DNA of 5,187 nucleotides from an uncultured Flavobacteriales bacterium (lineage in GTDB: Bacteria > Bacteroidota > Bacteroidia > Palsa-965), in the NCBI GenBank assembly GCA_946478675.1, contig CAMLEF010000321.1, positions 1-5,187 of the forward strand, written 5' to 3'. A program made the translations under genes and the position numbers. The notes beneath the pieces were generated by a model. That model was not told the DNA's origin. It was given only the letters and a program-made list of their open reading frames with translations, and did no database searches. This document shows, in pieces, positions 1-5,187 of the stretch (position 1 is the first letter of the stretch; each line of letters begins with the position of its first letter).

Positions 1-51
1 CCTGTTTTTCTAAGCGTAATGCCGGTCAGGATGTTGCACAACCAGCATCCC
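1..51 (+). other. 3' end of an upstream transcript (gene unidentified)
   Basis: This stretch lies just before an intrinsic terminator on the same strand, so it should be the tail of an upstream transcript. One reading frame ends at a TAA at 11-13 with preceding codons L-F-F, which would be a normal distance (about 40 bases) from the terminator. Another frame stays open to a TAA at 84-86, inside the terminator tail, which is less likely for a real protein. Bases 29-36 (GGATGTTG) can pair with 43-50 (CAGCATCC), giving 8 pairs with one G-U and a 6-base loop. That leaves a structured non-coding RNA or 3' UTR as an alternative. I cannot name the upstream gene. Confidence 0.3.
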
Positions 52-84
52 GAAGCGCACCCTACTCCGGTGCGCTTCTTTTTT
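52..84 (+). terminator. Rho-independent terminator of the upstream transcript
   Basis: A perfect 10-bp stem, GAAGCGCACC (52-61) with GGTGCGCTTC (69-78), closes a 7-base loop and is followed directly by six T residues (79-84). This is a textbook intrinsic terminator reading rightward. The opposite strand has no T tract after the stem, so it should work in one direction only. It insulates, at least partly, the following two-component operon from the upstream gene. Confidence 0.85.
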
Positions 85-111
85 AAGACATGATTAATTA
101 AATTTCCGGTA
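83..111 (+). promoter_or_regulatory. Possible promoter/operator of the two-component operon
   Basis: The 27 bases between the terminator T tract and the ATG at 112 are very AT-rich. TAAATTTC at 99-106 is one mismatch from the Bacteroidetes -7 consensus TAnnTTTG. If it is used, the transcript would start almost at the ATG (leaderless or nearly so), and the -33 element would lie inside the terminator stem, where no clear TTTG is seen. TTAAG (83-87) and TTAAT (94-98) form a near direct repeat with an 11-base period, the spacing favoured by OmpR/PhoB-class regulators, which would fit autoregulation. AT-richness makes both matches likely by chance. No Shine-Dalgarno sequence precedes the ATG. Confidence 0.25.
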
Positions 112-792
112 ATGCAACACATTCTGATCATCGAAGACGAAGAGAAAATGGCGAGGTCCCTGAAAATGGGATTGGAAGAACAGCATTTCAAAGTGGATCT
201 CGCGTTCGACGGGCTGACGGGGAAGAAGATGGTTTTGGCCGGTCACTACGATCTCATCATCAGCGACATCATCATGCCGGGCCTCAACGGCATCGAGCTC
301 TGCCAGCAGCTGCGCCAGGAACATATCGAAACGCCCGTGCTCATGCTTACCGCGCTCGGAACGGTGGCGGATAAAGTGGAAGGCTTCCAGTCGGGCGCCG
401 ATGATTATCTCTCGAAGCCGTTCGATTTCGAAGAGCTGCTGGCACGTGTGCAGGCGTTGCTCAAGCGCAGCCAATGGATGAAGCACAAACCGCGTGAGCT
501 TTCGATTGCTGATCTCGTATTGAACCTCGGAACAAAAACGGCGCGGCGCAACGGCAAAGAGATCGAGCTGACGGCGAAAGAATATGCATTGCTCGAATGT
601 TTTCTCCAGAACCAGGGACACGTGCTTTCGAAAACGGACATCGCAGAAAAAGTGTGGGGCATCGATTTCGATACCGGCACGAACATCGTCGAGGTGTATG
701 TGAATTATCTCCGCAAGAAGATCGACAAGGATTTTTCTCCGAAGCTCATTCACACGGTGATCGGGCTGGGGTATATCCTAAAAGAAAAATAA
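112..792 (+). CDS. OmpR/PhoB-family response regulator transcription factor
   Basis: This is a 226-aa cytoplasmic DNA-binding response regulator of the usual family length. The receiver domain (about 2-118) has the acidic pocket E8/D9, the phosphoacceptor D52 in the context ISDIIMPG, the switch T80 (MLTALG) and the conserved K102 in YLSKPF. The C-terminal winged-helix domain (about 128-225) has the diagnostic ELTAKEYALLECF stretch and ends with the LRKKID...HTVIGLGYIL wing. The segment WGIDFDTGTNIVEVYVNYLRKKID closely resembles the CusR/CopR/IrlR subgroup, which often controls metal efflux, but subgroup resemblance does not prove a metal signal. The ATG at 112 is chosen because it gives a complete first beta strand (HILIIEDE). 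It is read together with the kinase that follows without a gap. The family is certain; the regulon is unknown. Confidence 0.96.
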   Translation: MQHILIIEDEEKMARSLKMGLEEQHFKVDLAFDGLTGKKMVLAGHYDLIISDIIMPGLNGIELCQQLRQEHIETPVLMLTALGTVADKVEGFQSGADDYLSKPFDFEELLARVQALLKRSQWMKHKPRELSIADLVLNLGTKTARRNGKEIELTAKEYALLECFLQNQGHVLSKTDIAEKVWGIDFDTGTNIVEVYVNYLRKKIDKDFSPKLIHTVIGLGYILKEK

Positions 793-2166
793 ATGCAGAT
801 CCGCACCCGGCTTACGCTGCAGTTCGTTGCGATCGTTGCGCTCATCAGTCTCGCTTCGCATTTGGCGATCTATTATTTTTCTGCGCAATACCGGGAGAAT
901 CAGTTTTACGGACGACTTCGCGACAAAGCGGAAACGGCTGCCGAGCTGCTGATCCGTGTCGATGCCGTGAGCCTCGAAGTTTTGAAGATCATCGACAAGA
1001 ACAAGAAGGACGTGCTGTACAAAGAGGACGTGGTCGTGTATAACGATCTCGGCCGCATCGTTTACAACAGCAACGACTCCATTCATCTCGGCGCGCAGCC
1101 GGACATGCAGAATAAGATCCGTGCGGAAGGCGAGCAGCACTGGACGAGCGGCGACTTCGAGCTGATCGGAATTCCCTACACGTACAAGACGAATCACTTT
1201 GTTGTGACGGCCGGCGCGATCGATCGTTTCGGCAACAAGAAGATGGAAAATCTTCGCACGATCCTGCTCACGTCTTTTTTCTTCAGCCTCGTCATCGTGG
1301 CGTGGTCAGGATGGATTTATGCGGGACGTTCGCTGCGACCGATCAGCCGCATCATTGATAAAGTGGATACGATCTCGGCGACAAACCTCGGCACGCGTCT
1401 CGACGAAGGCAACAAGACCGATGAGATCGCGCGTCTTTCGGCGACGTTCAACAAAATGCTCGCGCGCATCGAGACGACATTCCAGTTGCAGAAAGCTTTT
1501 GTCGCAAACGCTTCGCACGAGATGAAAAATCCGCTTGCGATCATCACTTCGCAAACGGAAATCACACTGCGACGCGAACGTACGCCGGAAGAATACCGCA
1601 AGACGTTGATGTCGATTCTCGAAGACGTGCGCAACCTGAACCACGTTTCGCTGCGGCTGCTGGATCTTGCGCGACTGAGCTCCGATGAGATCAAAACGGA
1701 ATTCACGCCGATCCGCGTCGACGAGCTGCTCTGGCAATGCCGCGAAGAGTTGCTGCGAAAGCATCCCGATTACAAAATCAATTTTACGCTGGAGTTGCCG
1801 GAAGATCCGCGGCTGCTGGTGGTGATGGGAAATGCGCATCTCGTGAAAACGACTTTTTCCAATCTCATCGGGAACGGCTGCAAGTTCAGTCCGCAGAAAG
1901 AAGTTTGGGTTTCGCTCACCACCGCCGGCGACAGCGTAGAGATCCGTTTCAAAGACGAAGGCATCGGCATCAGCGCAAACGACCTGCCGTTTATTTTCGA
2001 ACCGTTTTATCGTGGAGAAAATACGGTGACGATCAGCGGCCACGGCATCGGGCTTTCGCTCGTGGAAAAGATCGTGCGATTGCACAAAGCGGAGCTCAGC
2101 GTTTCGTCGCAACAGGGAATAGGAACAGTGTTCACGCTCACGATCCCTTCTGCGCCGTTGTCCTGA
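793..2166 (+). CDS. Membrane sensor histidine kinase (HAMP, HisKA, HATPase_c)
   Basis: This 457-aa inner-membrane kinase is the expected partner of the preceding response regulator. Transmembrane helix 1 is at about 8-29 and helix 2 at about 157-178. They enclose a periplasmic sensor region of about 125 residues with no recognised fold. A HAMP linker (about 179-231, RSLRPISRIIDKV) leads to the HisKA domain, whose H-box FVANASHEMKNPL carries the phosphorylated H242. The ATPase domain has an N-box with N357 and N361 (NLIGNGCKFS), G1 DEGIGI (388-393), the F-box FEPFYRG (402-408) and G2 GHGIGL (416-421). All catalytic motifs are intact, so it should be active. The N-box has Gly360 where Asp is common. 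The ATG overlaps nothing but abuts the regulator's TAA with no gap, which implies translational coupling. The signal sensed is unknown; the architecture resembles CusS-like kinases. Confidence 0.96.
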   Translation: MQIRTRLTLQFVAIVALISLASHLAIYYFSAQYRENQFYGRLRDKAETAAELLIRVDAVSLEVLKIIDKNKKDVLYKEDVVVYNDLGRIVYNSNDSIHLGAQPDMQNKIRAEGEQHWTSGDFELIGIPYTYKTNHFVVTAGAIDRFGNKKMENLRTILLTSFFFSLVIVAWSGWIYAGRSLRPISRIIDKVDTISATNLGTRLDEGNKTDEIARLSATFNKMLARIETTFQLQKAFVANASHEMKNPLAIITSQTEITLRRERTPEEYRKTLMSILEDVRNLNHVSLRLLDLARLSSDEIKTEFTPIRVDELLWQCREELLRKHPDYKINFTLELPEDPRLLVVMGNAHLVKTTFSNLIGNGCKFSPQKEVWVSLTTAGDSVEIRFKDEGIGISANDLPFIFEPFYRGENTVTISGHGIGLSLVEKIVRLHKAELSVSSQQGIGTVFTLTIPSAPLS

Positions 2167-2234
2167 GCATGGTCAGCGCGGGTTTCGCGGATTCCGCTTT
2201 CTTTGCAGGAGCGAGTTGAACTTAGTTGTTAGTT

Positions 2235-2876
2235 ATGCTGCATCACCTCAGTATTTTTTTCATCACCGCCGCCATCAGCTTTGCGGGATCGATCCAGCTC
2301 GGGCCGGTAAACCTGGCCATCATGAAAACCGTTCTCGAAGGAAGAAGCAAAGCGGCGCTGTGGACGGGCGCGGGTGTTTGTCTGCCGGAGTTTATTTATT
2401 CGGCGTTCGCGCTGTTTGCTTCGGCGTGGCTGATGGAGCGAAAGCTGCTGCTGGAAATTCTCGAGTGGGGCGTTGTGCCGCTGCTGCTCGGTCTCGGCAT
2501 TTTCAACCTGCTGAAGAAAAAGCAAAAGACGATGGACGATTCCACGCCTGGACAAAAAGCGGCCGACTTCCTGCGCGGCATGCTGCTGTCGTTCCTGAAT
2601 CCGCAGCTGCTTCCGTTCTGGCTGATGATCCTCGTGATGCTGAACGGTTACGCGTTCTTCCGCATCGATACGTTGGGCGACAAGATCGCGTTCATCATCG
2701 GCACAGGCGCAGGAGAATTCGTGCTGATCGCGCTGGTGGTGTATTTCACAAGAAGATTCCGTGAATACCTGCTGAACAAAATGAAGAACTGGAACATCAA
2801 CAGGGTTTTCGGTTGGCTGTTCATCGTGCTGGCGGTGGCGCAGTCGGTGAAGCTGATTTTCCAGGTGAAGAAGTAA
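2235..2876 (+). CDS. LysE/RhtB-family transporter (amino acid or metabolite exporter)
   Basis: This 213-aa integral membrane protein has about six hydrophobic segments (roughly 5-25, 42-66, 71-93, 113-138, 151-171, 190-208), the size and layout of LysE/RhtB exporters, which use the proton motive force to expel amino acids or related small molecules. The hallmark GPVNLAI (23-29), followed by the GRSKAALWTGAG loop, and the LLSFLNPQ motif (117-124) are present. The substrate cannot be predicted. I chose the ATG at 2235. An in-frame TTG at 2226 would add three residues and sits about 13 bases after AGGAG (2207-2211), so it is a possible alternative. The 68-base gap from the kinase holds no convincing terminator or promoter, so co-transcription with the two-component system is plausible. 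It converges with the downstream stress-protein gene. Confidence 0.9.
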   Translation: MLHHLSIFFITAAISFAGSIQLGPVNLAIMKTVLEGRSKAALWTGAGVCLPEFIYSAFALFASAWLMERKLLLEILEWGVVPLLLGLGIFNLLKKKQKTMDDSTPGQKAADFLRGMLLSFLNPQLLPFWLMILVMLNGYAFFRIDTLGDKIAFIIGTGAGEFVLIALVVYFTRRFREYLLNKMKNWNINRVFGWLFIVLAVAQSVKLIFQVKK

Positions 2877-2909
2877 GCTCGCGCTGCAATTTGATTTGCC
2901 GCATTTCCA

Positions 2910-2979
2910 GCTTGTTCGAGCGGAGTCGAGAACCTTTTGCATTGGAATGAGAAAGGTTCTCGACTCCGCTCGAACAAGC
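2910..2979. repeat. Perfect 28-bp inverted repeat, REP-like, between convergent genes
   Basis: Bases 2910-2937 and 2952-2979 are exact reverse complements (28 bp) around a 14-base loop, in which CAT and ATG (2940-2942, 2947-2949) could pair further. Each arm contains the 20-base core GTTCTCGACTCCGCTCGAAC or its complement. That core is itself an imperfect palindrome: GTT-CGA pairs with TCG-AAC around a CT bulge. The structure is therefore two REP-type units in inverted orientation. It lies 33 bases after the exporter stop and 16 bases from the stress-protein stop. Neither strand has a T tract after the stem; the A8 run at 2984-2991 is a T tract on the minus strand but precedes the stem there. 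It may still stop transcription from both sides or protect 3' ends. Similar CTCGACTCCGCTCGA-type repeats are, from memory, common in Bacteroidota intergenic regions. Confidence 0.85.
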
Positions 2980-2995
2980 GGAGAAAAAAAATCTT

Positions 2996-3790
2996 CTACT
3001 TCTTCCGCGGCAACGTCAGCAGCGGCAGCGTCACATTTCGAAGCACTTTCTGTGTTTTTGTTTTGTGCATCATGCGTTCCATGAAATGCGCACGGTGCGG
3101 AATGATGGCGAGCAGCCCGGCGTCGGTTTTTTTCATCGCGGAATTCAATCCTTTTTCGAGGCTTTCGTTTTCGACGACGTTGAGGCGATGCACCATTTCG
3201 GCGTAACGGTATTCCACTGCCACCAGCGCGGCGCTGCGAAGGGTTTTGTCGCGCGTGCCGGGTGAAGCCACTACCGTAAGTGTGAGCAGCGAGTGAAAAC
3301 TTTCTGCGATGTCGAGCAGCGCGTCGTCGTTGAATTCTGCGCGGCTGTTGGGATCGATCGCTAATGCAATTTCATGCAGCGGCTCGAATTTGTAATCCAT
3401 CGGAACGGCTAACACCGGGAAGAGCGCAGCGTGCATGAGATCGTACACCAGTCCGCCGACGAGCCCGCTGCCGGCGCCCGTTTCTTTTGCGCCCGTTACG
3501 ACCAGGCCGCTGTTGTGCCGTTTCGCAGCGCCGAGAATTTCTTCGACCGGCAATCCCGCGCGCACTTCCGTCCGCACTTTGATTTTGAATTTTTTCTTCA
3601 GCTCGTCCGCTTCGAGCACCAGCCAGGCGTTGATCTCCGTTTCTTCTTTTTTCGGGAGCGATGTTCCCTGGATGAACGCTGCGTGAAAGAGCACGAGCTG
3701 TGCGTCGAGGGCAGCAGCGAGGTGAGCGGCGTATCGCGTGGCGTTGCGGCTGCCGGAAGAGAAGTCGGTGCAGGCGAGAATTGTTTTCAT
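2996..3790 (-). CDS. Universal stress protein, tandem two-domain UspA type
   Basis: This 264-aa cytoplasmic protein consists of two Usp folds, about 1-132 and 138-264. The first opens with MKTILACTDFS, whose D9 normally contacts the nucleotide, and ends with VVTGAKETGAGSG...FPVLAVP (97-130), the position of the ATP-binding glycine loop. The canonical G-x2-G-x9-G-S/T pattern is only partly kept: G100, G105 and G107 are present, Glu103 stands at the second Gly, and no GS follows. The second domain starts HEIALAIDP (139-147) and closes LLAIIPHRAHFMERMMH...LPLLTLP (226-261), the degenerate ending typical of Bacteroidota two-domain Usps, with no glycine loop. Nucleotide binding is therefore uncertain. 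Such proteins help cells through starvation or oxidative stress; no specific role can be assigned. It is monocistronic as seen here, convergent with the exporter and divergent from the secreted protein. No Shine-Dalgarno sequence precedes the ATG. Confidence 0.93.
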   Translation of the reverse strand: MKTILACTDFSSGSRNATRYAAHLAAALDAQLVLFHAAFIQGTSLPKKEETEINAWLVLEADELKKKFKIKVRTEVRAGLPVEEILGAAKRHNSGLVVTGAKETGAGSGLVGGLVYDLMHAALFPVLAVPMDYKFEPLHEIALAIDPNSRAEFNDDALLDIAESFHSLLTLTVVASPGTRDKTLRSAALVAVEYRYAEMVHRLNVVENESLEKGLNSAMKKTDAGLLAIIPHRAHFMERMMHKTKTQKVLRNVTLPLLTLPRKK

Positions 3791-3949
3791 AGGAGACGGG
3801 ATTACGGATCAAATATCTGCAAAATCGTTTAACGCACCTTTTTGCAAGTCGTTGCTGCAGGTTGGATATGCCGCCGGAATGCCGTGGTTCACCTCAATAA
3901 TTTTCGGCGACTTTACAATTTCTCAACCTTCGGATAAAATTCAACGAAC
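3791..3949. promoter_or_regulatory. Divergent promoter region between stress protein and sulfotransferase-like gene
   Basis: These 159 bases separate two outward-facing start codons, so both promoters should be here. For the minus-strand stress gene, GATATTTG (plus-strand 3810-3817) differs at one position from the Bacteroidetes -7 consensus TAnnTTTG and would give a leader of about 15-20 bases. For the rightward gene, TAATTTTC at 3898-3905 also has one mismatch and would give a leader of about 40 bases. Neither has a clear TTTG at the right -33 distance, so these are weak candidates. No Shine-Dalgarno sequence is visible before either start. I see no inverted repeat operator or riboswitch-like structure. 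Confidence 0.35.
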
Positions 3950-5187
3950 ATGAACCCGATGCTCCGAAACTTATTCATCGCATTTACCTTAAGCGCCGCC
4001 ACACTTTCTGCCCAGCAATATAACGGCTACACGTTAATTGCCACGCAGAACAGCACCTCCGCCAAGCTGATCGATACCGCCTCCGCTACTTATCACAGCT
4101 GGAGCGGACTTACCGGCAACACCGGTTATTCGAGCTACATGCTTCCGGGAGGAACGCTGCTGCGCACGGTAACCACGACGAACTCCACGTTCACCGGCGG
4201 CGGCATGCATGGGCGTATACAGAAAGTCGACTGGAGCGGCACGCTGCTCTGGGATTTCACGTATTCCACTTCGAGCTACTGCGCGCACCACGACATCTGC
4301 CCGATGCCGAACGGAAACGTGCTCCTCATCGCTTACGAATCCAAAACCGCCGCACAGGCTACGCAGGCCGGATGCCAGAGCGCGATCACGATGTGGCCCG
4401 ATAAAATCGTTGAAGTACAACCGACCGGCTCAACGACAGGAACTGTTGTCTGGGAATGGCATCTCTGGGATCATCTTTGCCAGAGCTACAATTCTTCCGT
4501 CGACAATTACGTTTCGTCTGTCGGCGATCATCCGGAGCTGTTCAACATCAATGCCAGCGCGCAGAAGGAAATCTTCCACATGAACGGCGTCGATTACAAC
4601 CCGGTGCTCGATCAAATTGTTTTTTCCGCGCACAACACGAATGAATTTTACGTGGTCGATCACAGCACGACGACTGCGGAAGCGGCGAGCCATAGCGGCG
4701 GACGTTCCGGCAAAGGCGGCGACTTTCTTTATCGCTGGGGAAAACCGGCGAACTACGGACAGTCGGGCAACACGAACTTCAACGTATTGCACGATGCGCA
4801 CTGGATCCCGGAAGATTGCCCGAATGCCGGCGACCTCGTTGCGATCAACAACAAAGGAATTTCGAATACGGTTTCCTGCATCGATCGCGTAACGCCTCCG
4901 TATAGCGGTTTCAATTACACGTACACGGCCAACACGGCTTACCTACCGGCTACCTATTCTTCGCGTCTCACCTGCACGGGCGGCACGTCGAACATGGGCA
5001 ACTCCGAACAATTCCCGAACGGCAACCAGATGGTTTGTCTCGCGCTGTCGGGAACGATTTACGAAGTCGATCCTTCGGGCGCAACGATCTGGAGCTACAC
5101 GGCTTCCGGCTCTACACCGCAAGCGCATCGTTACACGGCTTGTTATCTCGCTAACGCCGCTCCGGCCATTCCGACGATCACGACGGC
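3950..5187 (+). CDS. Secreted aryl-sulfotransferase-like (ASST) beta-propeller protein, 3' end missing
   Basis: An ATG at 3950 opens a frame that runs off the right edge after 412 codons. Residues 1-21 form a signal peptide (R6, hydrophobic 8-19, cleavage after LSA21 before QQ), so the protein is exported. The rest reads as a bacterial arylsulfotransferase-type propeller: HHDICPMPNGN with H113/H114, KIVEVQP and VVWEWHLWDHL (168-177), DHPELFNIN, FHMNGVDYNP with H210, SAHNTNEF (226-233), DFLYRWGKP (258-266), HDAHWIP with H281, and a late EQFPNGNQMV...GTIYEVDPSG repeat. In E. coli ASST the sulfated catalytic His and two supporting His sit in such contexts, and an Arg follows the Ser where this protein has A227. 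Nine cysteines suggest disulfides. The tail after residue 400 (APAIPTITT) looks like a linker into a further domain, perhaps a type IX secretion signal. The PQQ-like propeller fold is secure; sulfotransferase activity is not. Confidence 0.85.
   Translation, partial: MNPMLRNLFIAFTLSAATLSAQQYNGYTLIATQNSTSAKLIDTASATYHSWSGLTGNTGYSSYMLPGGTLLRTVTTTNSTFTGGGMHGRIQKVDWSGTLLWDFTYSTSSYCAHHDICPMPNGNVLLIAYESKTAAQATQAGCQSAITMWPDKIVEVQPTGSTTGTVVWEWHLWDHLCQSYNSSVDNYVSSVGDHPELFNINASAQKEIFHMNGVDYNPVLDQIVFSAHNTNEFYVVDHSTTTAEAASHSGGRSGKGGDFLYRWGKPANYGQSGNTNFNVLHDAHWIPEDCPNAGDLVAINNKGISNTVSCIDRVTPPYSGFNYTYTANTAYLPATYSSRLTCTGGTSNMGNSEQFPNGNQMVCLALSGTIYEVDPSGATIWSYTASGSTPQAHRYTACYLANAAPAIPTITT

Noticed and set aside
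1..51. 3' part of a tRNA before the terminator
   Set aside because: No T-arm (GGTTCGA-type loop) and no acceptor end with CCA are visible, and the stem at 29-50 does not match T-arm geometry.
94..753. Long minus-strand open frame (219 codons) opposite the response regulator
   Set aside because: It is a mirror of the regulator's codon pattern. Its translation is rich in H, R, F and E with no domain resemblance, while the plus strand encodes a complete, motif-perfect protein.
1306..2112. Minus-strand open frame of 268 codons inside the histidine kinase
   Set aside because: The plus-strand frame has every kinase motif intact. The antisense translation is low-complexity, Arg/Phe-rich and matches no family I know.
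2187..2204. Possible small terminator between the kinase and the exporter (GCGG-ATT-CCGC then T-rich bases)
   Set aside because: The stem is only 4 bp with a 3-base loop, and the tail TTTCTTT is interrupted, so it is too weak to call.
2229..2942. Minus-strand open frame opposite the LysE-family gene
   Set aside because: Its product is Q/H/R-rich with no hydrophobic or domain pattern, and it runs through the palindrome. It is a shadow of the exporter gene.
2910..2979. Palindrome as part of a CRISPR array or an insertion-sequence end
   Set aside because: There is a single inverted pair with no spaced direct repeats, no transposase gene and no target-site duplication visible.
2896..3206. Small plus-strand frames starting in or near the palindrome (for example 2896-3084 and 2937-3206)
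   Set aside because: They consist of the palindrome plus antisense of the stress-protein C-terminus, and show no start signal or recognisable protein.
4034..4801. Minus-strand and alternate-frame ORFs within the sulfotransferase-like gene
   Set aside because: They are Arg-rich shadows. The frame from 3950 has a signal peptide and continuous family motifs through the window end.

Overview
This window comes from a bacterium, most likely a member of the Bacteroidota. Several signs point that way. Start codons lack convincing Shine-Dalgarno sequences. The two-domain universal stress protein is of the type common in that phylum. The 226-aa response regulator with its Bacteroidetes-style histidine kinase also fits. 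So does a secreted aryl-sulfotransferase-like beta-propeller whose signal peptide ends LSA|QQ. By eye the base composition is roughly balanced to slightly GC-rich. The assignment to phylum is inference from family resemblance, because no rRNA or marker gene is present.

Layout, left to right. Bases 1-84 hold the 3' end of an upstream transcript, with one stem-loop and then a strong intrinsic terminator reading to the right. Only 27 bases later a two-component system begins: an OmpR/PhoB-class response regulator (112-792) and a membrane sensor histidine kinase (793-2166), whose start codon directly follows the regulator's stop. On the same strand, 68 bases further on, is a LysE/RhtB-family exporter (2235-2876). 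It converges on a universal stress protein on the minus strand (2996-3790). Between these two stop codons lies a perfect 28-bp inverted repeat with a 14-base loop, which looks like a pair of REP-type palindromes. The region 3791-3949 is a divergent promoter region. From 3950 a secreted aryl-sulfotransferase-like protein runs off the right edge; 412 codons are visible.

How they may work together. The kinase probably senses an envelope signal through a periplasmic domain of about 125 residues and phosphorylates Asp52 of the regulator. The regulator's close resemblance to the CusR/CopR-like subgroup suggests metal or envelope-stress sensing, but the ligand cannot be read from sequence. The exporter could be a target or a member of the same operon. 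The stress protein and the secreted sulfotransferase-like protein are separate transcription units with no evident functional link. Overall this is ordinary chromosomal gene content. The items most worth a second look are the REP-like palindrome, the terminator pressed against the two-component operon, and the altered active-site motif of the sulfotransferase-like protein.
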